Shown: piece after piece, positions 29,251-38,486 of the stretch
Layout of the letters: each line of letters begins with the position of its first letter
Position numbering within the stretch: position 1 is the stretch's first letter
Assembly: GCA_022774325.1 (NCBI GenBank)
Contig: JALFNN010000053.1
Span: 1-64,000, forward strand
Reading direction: 5' to 3'
Length of the DNA: 64,000 bases
Source of the DNA: a bacterium
GTDB lineage: Bacteria; Bacillota; Clostridia; Lachnospirales; Lachnospiraceae
The notes under the pieces: model-generated
Told to the model about the DNA's origin: nothing
What the model saw: only the letters and a program-made list of their open reading frames with translations
Databases searched by the model: none
Position numbers and translations under genes: made by a program

Positions 29251-29320
29251 ATGAGTAGAATGTGCCCCGATAAGGGGCGGATGAACTGAGTATACAGATG
29301 AATTTTGAAGGAGGCTTATC

Positions 29321-29704
29321 ATGAATAAAGAAGAAAGAAACACATATACAATTGAAACCGATGAGAATCTAGGCGTTGTTCAGATCGCAGATGAAGTGGT
29401 TGCGATCATTGCTGGGCTTGCGGCAATGGAAGTAGAAGGCGTTTCTTCCATGGCAGGCAACGCTACAAGAGAACTGATCGAGAAGCTTGGTATGAAGAGC
29501 CTTTCCAAGGGTGTGAAAGTAGATGTGCTTGAAGGAATCGTGACCGTTTCTCTTGCGTTGAATCTGAAGTACGGAAGAAGTATTAAAGAGACGACCATGA
29601 AGGTGCAGGAGAAAGTAAAGGCAGCAATTGAAAATATGACCGGCCTTACCGTAGCGGACGTGAACATCCGTGTAGCAGGCGTGGATATGCCGGATGAAGA
29701 ATAA
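29321..29704 (+). CDS. Asp23/Gls24 family envelope stress protein
   Basis: A 127-residue protein of the Asp23 family, with the core EVVAIIAGLAAMEVEGVSSM and VTVSLALNLKYGRSIKE. Homologues coat the inside of the membrane or respond to envelope stress. In Clostridia a copy commonly lies directly before nusB, as here (15-base gap). GAAGGAGG precedes the ATG. Confidence 0.9.
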   Translation: MNKEERNTYTIETDENLGVVQIADEVVAIIAGLAAMEVEGVSSMAGNATRELIEKLGMKSLSKGVKVDVLEGIVTVSLALNLKYGRSIKETTMKVQEKVKAAIENMTGLTVADVNIRVAGVDMPDEE

Positions 29705-29719
29705 ATTTGGAGAGAGACG

Positions 29720-30115
29720 ATGGGAAGAAGTGAACTGAGAGAACATATTTTCAAAATGATTTTCGGACTGGAATTCACGGAGGAGAAACAGATCGAGAAG
29801 CAGTTGGAGCTGTATCTTGACCAGCTGGATGAGGTGAGCGAGAAGGATCGCAGCTATATGCTGGCAAAGGCAAAAGCGATTGCCGAAAAAGTATGTGAGA
29901 TCGATGCGATGATCAATGAGAATGCGACCGGATGGAAGACAACAAGAATGAATAAGGTGGATCTTTCTATTCTGCGGCTTGCTGTCTACGAGATGAAATT
30001 CGATGACGATGTGCCGGTGAAAGTAGCGATCAACGAGGCCGTAGAGCTTGCCAAGAGATTCTCAGGTGATGAAGGGCCGGCATTTATTAACGGAGTACTG
30101 GGAAAGCTTGCTTAA
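29720..30115 (+). CDS. nusB: Transcription antitermination protein NusB
   Basis: A 131-residue all-helical RNA-binding protein of rRNA antitermination complexes. SELREHIFKMIFGLEF and the C-terminal VAINEAVELAKRFSGDEGPA with FINGVLGKLA are diagnostic. It is co-transcribed with xseA, whose start lies 31 bases after the stop. Confidence 0.95.
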   Translation: MGRSELREHIFKMIFGLEFTEEKQIEKQLELYLDQLDEVSEKDRSYMLAKAKAIAEKVCEIDAMINENATGWKTTRMNKVDLSILRLAVYEMKFDDDVPVKVAINEAVELAKRFSGDEGPAFINGVLGKLA

Positions 30116-30146
30116 GTCTTACCCGGTCTTCGGTGCAGGAGAGATC

Positions 30147-31415
30147 ATGCAGAATGTATATACAGTAAAGCAGGTCAATGCGTATATCAGAAATATGTTT
30201 GCGCAGGACTTTATGCTGAATCGAATTTATGTGAAGGGTGAAGTGTCGAATGTAAAATATCACACTTCGGGACATATATATTTTTCTTTAAAAGATGAGT
30301 CCGGGACGATTGCCTGTGTCATGTTTGCCGGGCAACGCAGCGGACTTTCTTTTCGTATGAGGGAAGGGCAGCAGATCATTGTCCTTGGAAGCATCAGCGT
30401 TTATGAGAGAGACGGGAAATACCAGCTCTACGCGAAGGAAATCCGTCTGGACGGGGCAGGACTTCTCTATGAACGTTTTCTGGCATTGAAGCAGGAACTG
30501 GAAGAAATGGGGATGTTTGCGCCGGAATACAAAAGGCCGATCCCGCCCTACGTGCGGACACTGGGCGTGGTGACGGCTCCGACGGGAGCGGCTGTGCGTG
30601 ATATCATGAATATTACGAAAAGGCGGAATCCTTATGTGCAGATTATCCTCTACCCGGCGCTGGTACAGGGAGAAGGTGCCGCTGAGAGTATCGTGAAAGG
30701 AATCCGGATGCTGGAGGAGAAGAAGGTGGATGTCATGATCGTCGGACGAGGCGGAGGCTCCATCGAGGATCTCTGGGCATTTAATGAAGAAATCGTGGCA
30801 AGAGCCGTATTTGAAAGCACAGTTCCGGTCATTTCGGCCGTGGGACATGAGACGGACATGACAATCATTGATTATGTGGCGGATCTGCGCGCGCCGACAC
30901 CCTCGGCAGCGGCGGAACTTGCGGTCTGTGAGATTCGCAAAGTGGATGAGAAGATGGAGAATTATGCACGCAAGATGCACCGGAGCCTCGTGCAGAAGCT
31001 GAATATGATGCGCCTGGTGCTGGAAACATATCAGGCAAAGATGGGGTATCTAAGTCCCAGGGGAAGACTTCTGGATCTGAGACAGCAGCTTGCGGATTAC
31101 GAAGAACTGATTCCGGAGGCATTTAACGCCAGAATCAGGGATTTCCGGGATAAAGTAGACGAATACGAAGAGCTCCTTCACGCCGACATGGGAAGGCAGC
31201 TGACAGATGCAAAGCATAGGCTGGCTCTCAGGATCGAGCGGATGAAGGGGGCATCACCGCTTGACAGGCTGAATCAGGGATTCTCCTATGTGCAGCGGGA
31301 GGACGGACGCACGGTCAGACGCGTTGCGGATGTCAGAGAAAAGGAGCTCCTCAACATATATGTGACCGATGGCGTGATCCACGCACAGGTCAGGGACGTC
31401 CGGAAGGAGGATTAA
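30147..31415 (+). CDS. xseA: Exodeoxyribonuclease VII large subunit
   Basis: Catalytic subunit of a single-strand-specific exonuclease. The 422-residue protein has an N-terminal OB fold (YVKGEVSNVKYHTSGHIYF), the catalytic core with GRGGGSIEDLWAFNEE and SAVGHETD, and a coiled-coil C-terminus. I start at 30147 (MQNVYTVKQVN), with GCAGGAGAG upstream; an earlier in-frame ATG lies within nusB. Confidence 0.95.
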   Translation: MQNVYTVKQVNAYIRNMFAQDFMLNRIYVKGEVSNVKYHTSGHIYFSLKDESGTIACVMFAGQRSGLSFRMREGQQIIVLGSISVYERDGKYQLYAKEIRLDGAGLLYERFLALKQELEEMGMFAPEYKRPIPPYVRTLGVVTAPTGAAVRDIMNITKRRNPYVQIILYPALVQGEGAAESIVKGIRMLEEKKVDVMIVGRGGGSIEDLWAFNEEIVARAVFESTVPVISAVGHETDMTIIDYVADLRAPTPSAAAELAVCEIRKVDEKMENYARKMHRSLVQKLNMMRLVLETYQAKMGYLSPRGRLLDLRQQLADYEELIPEAFNARIRDFRDKVDEYEELLHADMGRQLTDAKHRLALRIERMKGASPLDRLNQGFSYVQREDGRTVRRVADVREKELLNIYVTDGVIHAQVRDVRKED

Positions 31416-31418
31416 AGG

Positions 31419-31721
31419 GTGGCAGAGACGAAGAAAAAGGCAGTGCCGAAAGAAAAATTTCAAGAAGAATGGAAACAAGAGGCAGGACCGATCAAGGAAG
31501 AGAAGGAAGCTGAACAGGAAGCGGAAGAGACACTGGAGCAACTCTTTGAGAAGCTGGACGATGTGACGAACAAACTGGAAAGCGGCGAGACATCGCTGGA
31601 GGAATCGTTCCGGCTGTACCAGAGCGGAATGGAGATGTTGAAACGGTGCAGTGATAAAATCGATAAAGTAGAAAAACAGGTGCTGATATTAGAGGAGAAT
31701 GGAGAAATACATGAATTTTAG
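31419..31721 (+). CDS. xseB: Exodeoxyribonuclease VII small subunit
   Basis: A 100-residue helical partner of XseA. The family core LEQLFEKLDDVTNKLESGE is at about 38-56, preceded by a Lys/Glu-rich extension longer than in E. coli. The start is a GTG with AAGGAGG upstream, three bases after the xseA stop. The end overlaps the ispA start region by a few codons. Confidence 0.92.
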   Translation: MAETKKKAVPKEKFQEEWKQEAGPIKEEKEAEQEAEETLEQLFEKLDDVTNKLESGETSLEESFRLYQSGMEMLKRCSDKIDKVEKQVLILEENGEIHEF

Positions 31722-32601
31722 TGGAGAAATGAAGCAGAAAGTAAATGAGATCGAGGCAATCCTGGATGAGTATCTGCCGGCTGCCGAAGGATATCAGAAG
31801 CAGATCATGGAAGCAATGGCGTATAGTGTGACGGCGGGAGGAAAGCGTCTCCGCCCCATGCTGATGCAGGAGACCTTCCGCCTTTTTGGCGGAGAAGGAA
31901 AAGTCGTGGAGCCATTTATGGCGGCACTGGAGATGATCCACACCTATTCACTGGTTCACGACGACCTGCCGGCGATGGATAACGACGAATACCGCCGGGG
32001 CAGGAAGACGACCCATGTGGTTTACGGGGAAGCGATGGGAATTCTTGCGGGAGACGCACTGCTCAATTATGCGTTTGAGACGGCAGTGAAAGCATTTGAC
32101 ATTGCTCCCGAAAAGAGCCTTCAGATTGGGAAGGCACTTAAGATCCTGGCAGAAAAGGCAGGAATTTACGGAATGATCGGCGGACAGGTTGTGGATGTGG
32201 CATCCTGCGGCAAGGGACTGGACGAAGCGATGCTGAACTTCATCTATGAGCTGAAGACCGGAGCACTCATTGAAAGTGCTATGATGATCGGTGCAGTGCT
32301 TGCCGGTGCTACGCAGGAACAGGTAAGAACGGTGGAGAAGATCGCATCGGATGTGGGAATTGCATTCCAGATCCAGGATGACATCCTGGACGTGACGAGC
32401 ACGCAGGAAGAACTCGGGAAACCGATCCACAGCGATGAAAAGAATGAAAAATCGACATATGTGACCATAAAAGGTCTGGATGAGGCGGCAAAGGACGTAG
32501 AAAGAATCTCGGAAGAAGCAGTGGAGCTGCTTCAGAGTCTGAATCTTGAGAATCCTTATCTGACATGGCTGATTCAGGAACTGGTACATAGGAGAAAATA
32601 A
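31711..32601 (+). CDS. ispA: Polyprenyl (farnesyl/geranyl) diphosphate synthase
   Basis: Condenses IPP with allylic diphosphates. The 296-residue protein has the first Asp-rich motif in VHDDLPAMDND and the second in FQIQDDILDVTS, plus GGKRLRP for diphosphate binding. I prefer the ATG at 31711 (MNFSGEMKQ), with GGAGA six bases upstream, to the one at 31699. It lies with dxs, which supplies its substrates. Confidence 0.93.
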   Translation: MNFSGEMKQKVNEIEAILDEYLPAAEGYQKQIMEAMAYSVTAGGKRLRPMLMQETFRLFGGEGKVVEPFMAALEMIHTYSLVHDDLPAMDNDEYRRGRKTTHVVYGEAMGILAGDALLNYAFETAVKAFDIAPEKSLQIGKALKILAEKAGIYGMIGGQVVDVASCGKGLDEAMLNFIYELKTGALIESAMMIGAVLAGATQEQVRTVEKIASDVGIAFQIQDDILDVTSTQEELGKPIHSDEKNEKSTYVTIKGLDEAAKDVERISEEAVELLQSLNLENPYLTWLIQELVHRRK

Positions 32602-32613
32602 TGAGGTGTTGGC

Positions 32614-34485
32614 ATGTATCTGGAACAGATTCAGAAAGCAAATGATATCAAAAAATTGAAGGACGAGGAGCTGGATGAACTGGCTCTTGAGATCCGGAAA
32701 TTTCTCATAGAAAAAATCAGCCGCACCGGAGGGCATCTTGCCTCCAATCTTGGTGTGGTGGAACTCACCATGGCCATGCATTTGAATTTCGATCTTCCGG
32801 AGGATAAGATTATCTGGGATGTGGGCCACCAATCCTATACCCATAAGATTCTGACCGGAAGAAAAGACGGGTTTGATGATTTGAGAAAATATGGCGGCAT
32901 GAGCGGATTCCCGAAAAGAAAGGAAAGTGACTGTGACGCATTTGACACGGGACACAGCTCCACTTCCATTTCCGCGGGGCTTGGATATGTGTGTGCGCGG
33001 GATATCCTCGGGGAGGATTATCATGTGATTTCCGTCATCGGTGATGGATCCCTGACGGGAGGAATGGCTTACGAGGCACTCAACAACGCGGCCACACTCA
33101 AAACTAATTTTATTATTGTGTTAAATGATAACAAAATGTCTATTTCCCAGAATGTGGGCGGAATGTCCCAGTATCTGGACGGACTGCGCACCGCCAAGGC
33201 CTATACTGACTTGAAAAATGCGGTTGAGACGGTGGTGGGAAGCATTCCGGTCGGCGGCGAGAAGCTCGTAAAACATATGCGCAAGACGAAGAGCAGCATC
33301 AAACAGCTCTTTGTGCCGGGTATGTTTTTTGAAGATATGGGGATCAAATATTTAGGACCGGTGGACGGGCATAACCTGAAAGCACTCTGCCGGGCGTTCA
33401 AAGAAGCAAAGAGAGTGAAAGGGCCGGTGCTTCTTCATGTGCTGACCCGCAAAGGAAAAGGATACCTCCCGGCAGAGCAGGATCCGTCGAAATTCCACGG
33501 AACCGGGCCATTTGACATCGTAACGGGAGAGCCGTTGACAAAGAGTGCGAAAGATTCTTACACGGATGTGTTTTCCAAAGTCATGCTGGATCTTGGGAAA
33601 AAGGATGAACGTCTGGTGGCAATCACGGCTGCGATGGAGGACGGAACAGGACTTGCCGCTTTCCATAAGCATTTCCCGGACCGGTTCTTCGATGTGGGGA
33701 TCGCCGAAGGGCATGGCGTGACGTTCGCGGCGGGACTTGCGGCAGCCGGCCTTCATCCGGTATTTGCGGTTTACTCATCTTTCCTGCAGAGGGGATTTGA
33801 TCAGATCATCCACGATGTATGTCTGCAGAAGCTTCCGGTCGTGTTTGCCATTGACAGGGCAGGTCTGGTAGGAAGCGACGGCGAGACGCATCAGGGCGAT
33901 TTTGATCTGTCTTATCTTTCGATGGTGCCGAATATGACGGTGATGTCACCGAAGAATAAATGGGAACTGGCAGACATGCTGCGCTTTGCGGTAAAAATGG
34001 GAGCACCGGCCGCGCTTCGGTATCCCCGTGGCACGGCGTACGACGGATTCAAAGAATACCGTCAGCCGATCGTCTACGGCAAGAGTGAAGCGATTTTCGA
34101 GGAGGATTCCATTGCCATCCTGAGTGTGGGACATATGTTTGAAACGGCCGTGCGTGTACGTGAACAGCTGAAGGATACCGGTTACAACTGCACGCTGATC
34201 AACGCGCGCTTCGTGAAACCGATCGATGAAGAAATGCTCCTTGCACTGGCAGGTGAACATGAACTTCTCGTTACGATCGAAGAAAATGTCAAAAGCGGCG
34301 GTTACGGAGAAAGAGTGTTGGATTTTGTTTCCAGAAAAGGATTGAAGATGAAGGTACTTATGATCGCATTGCCGGATGATTATATTGAACACGGCAGTGT
34401 GGATGTACTGCGCCGGGAAGTCCTGATGGATGATGAGTCCATAGCGAAGCGAATCATGACGGAATATATGGGACGGAGAGGATAA
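32614..34485 (+). CDS. dxs: 1-deoxy-D-xylulose-5-phosphate synthase
   Basis: Thiamine-diphosphate enzyme that joins pyruvate and glyceraldehyde 3-phosphate, the first step of the non-mevalonate isoprenoid pathway. The 623-residue length is usual. GDGSLTGGMAYEALNNA is the TPP motif; IAEGHGVTFAAGLAAAGL and DRAGLVGSDGETHQG mark the pyrimidine domain. GAGGTG precedes the ATG. The ispA-dxs pair suggests shared control. Confidence 0.97.
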   Translation: MYLEQIQKANDIKKLKDEELDELALEIRKFLIEKISRTGGHLASNLGVVELTMAMHLNFDLPEDKIIWDVGHQSYTHKILTGRKDGFDDLRKYGGMSGFPKRKESDCDAFDTGHSSTSISAGLGYVCARDILGEDYHVISVIGDGSLTGGMAYEALNNAATLKTNFIIVLNDNKMSISQNVGGMSQYLDGLRTAKAYTDLKNAVETVVGSIPVGGEKLVKHMRKTKSSIKQLFVPGMFFEDMGIKYLGPVDGHNLKALCRAFKEAKRVKGPVLLHVLTRKGKGYLPAEQDPSKFHGTGPFDIVTGEPLTKSAKDSYTDVFSKVMLDLGKKDERLVAITAAMEDGTGLAAFHKHFPDRFFDVGIAEGHGVTFAAGLAAAGLHPVFAVYSSFLQRGFDQIIHDVCLQKLPVVFAIDRAGLVGSDGETHQGDFDLSYLSMVPNMTVMSPKNKWELADMLRFAVKMGAPAALRYPRGTAYDGFKEYRQPIVYGKSEAIFEEDSIAILSVGHMFETAVRVREQLKDTGYNCTLINARFVKPIDEEMLLALAGEHELLVTIEENVKSGGYGERVLDFVSRKGLKMKVLMIALPDDYIEHGSVDVLRREVLMDDESIAKRIMTEYMGRRG

Positions 34486-34491
34486 AAAGAC

Positions 34492-35298
34492 ATGAAAGAA
34501 CGGTTGGATGTATTACTTGTAAAGCAGGGTCTGGCAGCCTCCAGAGAGAAAGCAAAGGCAATCATCATGTCCGGCAATGTGTTTGTGGACGGACAGAGAG
34601 AAGATAAAGCGGGAACCACATTTTTCGAAGATGTAAAGATTGAAGTAAAAGGGCATACCCTTCCTTATGTGAGCCGGGGAGGGCTGAAGCTGGAGAAAGC
34701 GATGAAGAATTTTGATGTCTCCATGGAGGGCAAGGTGTGCACCGATGTGGGATCCTCTACGGGAGGCTTTACGGACTGTATGCTGCAAAATGGAGCCAGA
34801 AAAGTATTTGCAATTGATGTCGGAAGAGGGCAGCTTGACTGGAAGCTAAGACAGGATGAGCGTGTTGTCTGCATGGAGAAGACCAATATCCGCTATGTGG
34901 TTCCGGAAGATCTCGGCGAGCCGATTGATTTTTCTTCCATCGATGTCTCCTTCATTTCCCTTACCAAGGTGCTCCTTCCGATCCGGAATTATCTGAAAGA
35001 TGATGGGGAAATCGTGGCACTGATCAAACCACAGTTTGAGGCGGGGCGTGAGAAAGTCGGTAAAAAAGGAGTGGTCAGGGAAAAAAGTACTCATGTTGAA
35101 GTGATTGAGAAAGTGACAGAATATGCCGTTTCCATAGGATTTAAGGTAAAGGCGCTGGAGTTTTCGCCGATCAAAGGACCGGAAGGTAATATCGAATATC
35201 TGGTTCATTTGCAGAAATGCCCGCCGGAAGAAGCAAAAGTGGAGGAAGGTGTACGGATCCGTCAGGTGACGGATGCGGCGTTTGACACACTTGCATAA
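34492..35298 (+). CDS. tlyA: TlyA-family rRNA methyltransferase/hemolysin-like
   Basis: A 268-residue protein with an N-terminal S4 RNA-binding domain (1-62: RLDVLLVKQGLAASREKAKA) and a FtsJ-type SAM-binding methyltransferase domain (DVGSSTGGFTDCMLQNGARK, AIDVGRGQLDWKLR). Homologues 2'-O-methylate rRNA. It is six bases after dxs, and nadK follows it closely, the common Firmicutes order. Confidence 0.93.
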   Translation: MKERLDVLLVKQGLAASREKAKAIIMSGNVFVDGQREDKAGTTFFEDVKIEVKGHTLPYVSRGGLKLEKAMKNFDVSMEGKVCTDVGSSTGGFTDCMLQNGARKVFAIDVGRGQLDWKLRQDERVVCMEKTNIRYVVPEDLGEPIDFSSIDVSFISLTKVLLPIRNYLKDDGEIVALIKPQFEAGREKVGKKGVVREKSTHVEVIEKVTEYAVSIGFKVKALEFSPIKGPEGNIEYLVHLQKCPPEEAKVEEGVRIRQVTDAAFDTLA

Positions 35299-35317
35299 CA
35301 GGGATATGAGGCTGAAA

Positions 35318-36151
35318 ATGGAACGATTTTATATTATTACAAATTATGCAAAAGACGAAGACTATCGAATAACGACTCGGATCAAAGAGTGTATTGAGTC
35401 TTACGGGAAGACCTGTATCCTTTGCCAGAAGGATGACTATGAGAAGATCAGACCGGAGACGATACCGAATCAGATCGACTGTGCACTGGTCGTTGGAGGC
35501 GACGGAACGTTCATCCAGGCATCCAGAACCTTGTTCGGAAGAGAGATTCCTATGCTTGGCATCAATATGGGAACGCTTGGATATCTGACGGAAGTAGAGG
35601 TCCAGAATGTGGAGCGCGCCATCGAACAGCTGATGACAGGCAACTATGCGATCGAGAACAGAATGATGCTCTATGGTTCCGGCCCGAATCAGATGCGTGA
35701 TGTGGCACTGAACGATATTGTTGTCACAAGAAGCGGACTGATGAAAATCATCCAGATTAATCTGTATGTCAATGGGGAATTTTTAAATTCGTATAAAGCA
35801 GACGGAATCATTATTTCTACACCGACCGGATCGACCGCATATAACCTTTCGGCAGGCGGCCCGATTGTGGAGCCCAGGGCATCGCTCATCGTGGTCACCC
35901 CGATTTGTTCACACGGACTGAATTCACGGAGCATTGTTTTTTCGGGAGATGATGAGATCGTGATTGAGATTGGAGCTCATCGTGCAGGACAGTGTGAAGA
36001 GGCGGCGATCAGTTTTGATGGGGCAGATGTGATTCCTTTGCATACCGGAGACCGGGTGAGAATTAAAAAAGCCTGGGAGACGGCGAAAATCGTCAAATTG
36101 AGCAAGATCAGTTTCCTGGAGACTATGCGTGAGAAGATGAAGGGAAATTAG
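35318..36151 (+). CDS. nadK: NAD kinase
   Basis: Phosphorylates NAD to NADP. The 277-residue protein has GGDGTFIQ, the GINMGTLGYLTE loop and DGIIISTPTGSTAYNLSAGG, all diagnostic. I start at 35318 (MERFYIITNY) because ATGAGG lies six bases before it; earlier in-frame ATGs at 35273 and 35306 lack this. It lies between tlyA and argR. Confidence 0.95.
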   Translation: MERFYIITNYAKDEDYRITTRIKECIESYGKTCILCQKDDYEKIRPETIPNQIDCALVVGGDGTFIQASRTLFGREIPMLGINMGTLGYLTEVEVQNVERAIEQLMTGNYAIENRMMLYGSGPNQMRDVALNDIVVTRSGLMKIIQINLYVNGEFLNSYKADGIIISTPTGSTAYNLSAGGPIVEPRASLIVVTPICSHGLNSRSIVFSGDDEIVIEIGAHRAGQCEEAAISFDGADVIPLHTGDRVRIKKAWETAKIVKLSKISFLETMREKMKGN

Positions 36152-36186
36152 GGCATTGCCTGATAAATATGGAAAGGAACTGGAAC

Positions 36187-36639
36187 ATGAAAGTAAACCG
36201 ACACGCGAAAATAGTAGAACTTATAAATAAATACCAGATCGAGACACAGGAAGAACTTGCAGAGCGGCTGAACCAGGTTGGTTTCCATGTGACACAGGCA
36301 ACGGTGTCCAGAGATATCCGGGACCTCAAGCTTACGAAAGTTCCGGCTGAGAACGGAAAACAGAAATACGCAGTACTGGAAAGCGGAAATACTGCCATGG
36401 GAGAAAAGTATATCCGCATTCTGCGTGACGGATTCGTGTCCATGGATATGGCACAGAATATTCTGGTCATCAAGACGGTCTCCGGGATGGCGATGGCAGT
36501 GGGGGCCGCTCTGGACGCGATGAAATGGACAGAACTGGTGGGATGTATTGCCGGAGACGACACCGTGATGTGCGCGGTGCGAAGTGTGGATGATACCATC
36601 CTTTTGATGGAAAAGATCAAGAAGCTGCTCGCGAAGTAG
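36187..36639 (+). CDS. argR: Arginine repressor ArgR/AhrC
   Basis: A 150-residue transcription factor that represses arginine synthesis when arginine is bound. The winged helix is at 1-65 (ELAERLNQVGFHVTQATVSR, DIRDLKLTKV); the C-terminal hexamer and arginine-binding domain includes GDDTVMCAVRS. The 36187 start gives the typical 150-residue length; a codon at 36169 is in frame but less likely. The argD-like gene elsewhere in the window is a possible target. Confidence 0.93.
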   Translation: MKVNRHAKIVELINKYQIETQEELAERLNQVGFHVTQATVSRDIRDLKLTKVPAENGKQKYAVLESGNTAMGEKYIRILRDGFVSMDMAQNILVIKTVSGMAMAVGAALDAMKWTELVGCIAGDDTVMCAVRSVDDTILLMEKIKKLLAK

Positions 36640-36663
36640 CTGAAAAGTAGAACAGGAGGAAGC

Positions 36664-38337
36664 ATGTTACAGAATCTACATGTGAAGAATCTCGCCCTGA
36701 TCGATGAGGTCGAAGTGGATTTTGCGGAAGGTCTGAATATTCTGACCGGAGAGACTGGGGCAGGAAAATCAATCGTATTGGGAAGTGTGAGTCTTGCCCT
36801 CGGCGGGCGCTATTCAGCTGATATGCTGCGAAAAGGAACGGATGCGGGGCTTGTAGAGCTTACCTTTTCCGTGAATTCTCCTGAGACGATCCGCAAGCTT
36901 GAAGAGCTGGAGATTCATCCGGATGACGGGCAGATCATCATCAGCCGCAAACTGACGGGCTCCAGAAGTGTGAGCCGGATCAACGGGGAGACGGTGACAG
37001 CCTCTAAGATCCGGGAAGTGGCATCGGCGCTTATTGATATACACGGACAGCATGAGCATCAATCCCTGCTTTATAAAAAGAATCACCTGGCCATACTCGA
37101 TGCATTTGCCAAGGATGCGGACGGTGTGAAAAAACAGGTACAGGAAGCGTACCGGACATATCGTGCCGTGCAAAAGGAACTGAACGAGGCGGATACGGAT
37201 GAAGCTCAGAGACTGAAGGAGATTTCCTTCCTGGAATTTGAGATCGAAGAGATCCAGAATGCGGGACTATCCGAAGAAGAAGATTTGGAAATAGAAGAAA
37301 CATATCGAAAGATGGTGTCCGGCAAACGAATCGCAGAGAGTCTGGAAGAGGCCTATGCCTATCTGGCAGGAGAGAACCAGGAAAATGCAGGCGAACTTCT
37401 GGGACGCGCTGTCCGTGCCATCGCAGATGCGACCGGATACGACAAGCATACGGAAGAGCTGTACGGCCAGATACTGGAAGTGGAGAATCTGCTGGGCGAT
37501 TTCAGCCGGGAACTCAGGGAATACACGGATTCGCTGTCTTTTTCACCGGAAGCTTTCTATGAAGTGGAGAGCAGACTGAACGATATCAATCACCTCAAGT
37601 CCAAATACGGCAACACCGTGACGGAGATTCTCGAATACTGTGAAAAACAGCAACAGCGACTTCAGATCCTTCAGGATTACGATCATTATCTGGATACCCT
37701 GAAAGTCCGCCTAAAAGACGCAGAGGATAAATTAGGGGAGCTGTGTGAAAAACTGAGCCGGATTCGCCAAAAAGAGGCGAAGAAACTGCAGGAAAAGATT
37801 CGGGAAGGGCTTTTGGATCTGAATTTCCTTGAAGTACAATTTGAGATCCGGTTCACAAGAATCCAGGATTACACAGCGGAAGGAACCGATGATGTGGAGT
37901 TTATGATTTCCATGAATCCGGGACAGCCCCAAAAGCCGCTGGCGGAGGTCGCATCCGGCGGTGAACTATCCCGAATCATGCTGGCAATCAAGTCGGTTCT
38001 TGCAGATAAAGATGAGATCGAGACACTGATATTCGACGAAATCGATGTGGGGATCAGCGGACGCACGGCGCAGAAGGTCTCCGAGAAGATGGGCGTGATC
38101 GGGCGGAAACATCAGGTGATTTGCATTACCCATCTGGCGCAGATCGCAGCGATGGCGGATGCCCATTATGCGATCGAAAAAAAAGTGGAAAATCATGTGA
38201 CGAAAACCAGCATTTCCCGGCTGGACGAAGAAGCATCCGTAAGAGAACTGGCGCGGATTCTGGGAGGCGCCCAGATCACGGATGCAGTGCTTCGCAATGC
38301 CGAAGAAATGAAAAATCTGGCATCCGGTTTAAAATAA
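36664..38337 (+). CDS. recN: DNA repair protein RecN
   Basis: SMC-like ATPase of double-strand break repair. The 557-residue protein has Walker A in ILTGETGAGKSIVL (about 26-40), two coiled-coil arms, then the signature VASGGELSRIMLA and Walker B in LIFDEIDVGISG. AGGAGGAAGC precedes the ATG. A terminator follows the stop. Confidence 0.96.
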   Translation: MLQNLHVKNLALIDEVEVDFAEGLNILTGETGAGKSIVLGSVSLALGGRYSADMLRKGTDAGLVELTFSVNSPETIRKLEELEIHPDDGQIIISRKLTGSRSVSRINGETVTASKIREVASALIDIHGQHEHQSLLYKKNHLAILDAFAKDADGVKKQVQEAYRTYRAVQKELNEADTDEAQRLKEISFLEFEIEEIQNAGLSEEEDLEIEETYRKMVSGKRIAESLEEAYAYLAGENQENAGELLGRAVRAIADATGYDKHTEELYGQILEVENLLGDFSRELREYTDSLSFSPEAFYEVESRLNDINHLKSKYGNTVTEILEYCEKQQQRLQILQDYDHYLDTLKVRLKDAEDKLGELCEKLSRIRQKEAKKLQEKIREGLLDLNFLEVQFEIRFTRIQDYTAEGTDDVEFMISMNPGQPQKPLAEVASGGELSRIMLAIKSVLADKDEIETLIFDEIDVGISGRTAQKVSEKMGVIGRKHQVICITHLAQIAAMADAHYAIEKKVENHVTKTSISRLDEEASVRELARILGGAQITDAVLRNAEEMKNLASGLK

Positions 38338-38355
38338 AGATATTTTTTGCATACT

Positions 38356-38388
38356 AAAAGCAGGAACACAAGTTTCCTGCTTTTTTTG
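38356..38388 (+). terminator. Terminator after recN
   Basis: AGCAGGAA and TTCCTGCT arms around a short loop, preceded by A residues and followed by seven or more T. It separates recN from the sporulation gene spoIVB. Confidence 0.85.
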
Positions 38389-38392
38389 TATC

Positions 38393-38433
38393 TGTTCAGA
38401 GCCGAGCAGTGGTTTCAAAGTTGGCTCTGAACA
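38393..38433. repeat. Perfect 11-bp inverted repeat before spoIVB
   Basis: TGTTCAGAGCC (38393-38403) is the exact complement of GGCTCTGAACA (38423-38433), with a 19-base loop. It lies right after the recN terminator and 54 bases before spoIVB. No T-run follows immediately, so it may be an operator or RNA element rather than a terminator. Confidence 0.6.
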
Positions 38434-38486
38434 CTTACGTTTTTTCATCAGAATCTTCAGAAAAAGCAGGAGAAAGGGGAACAGAC

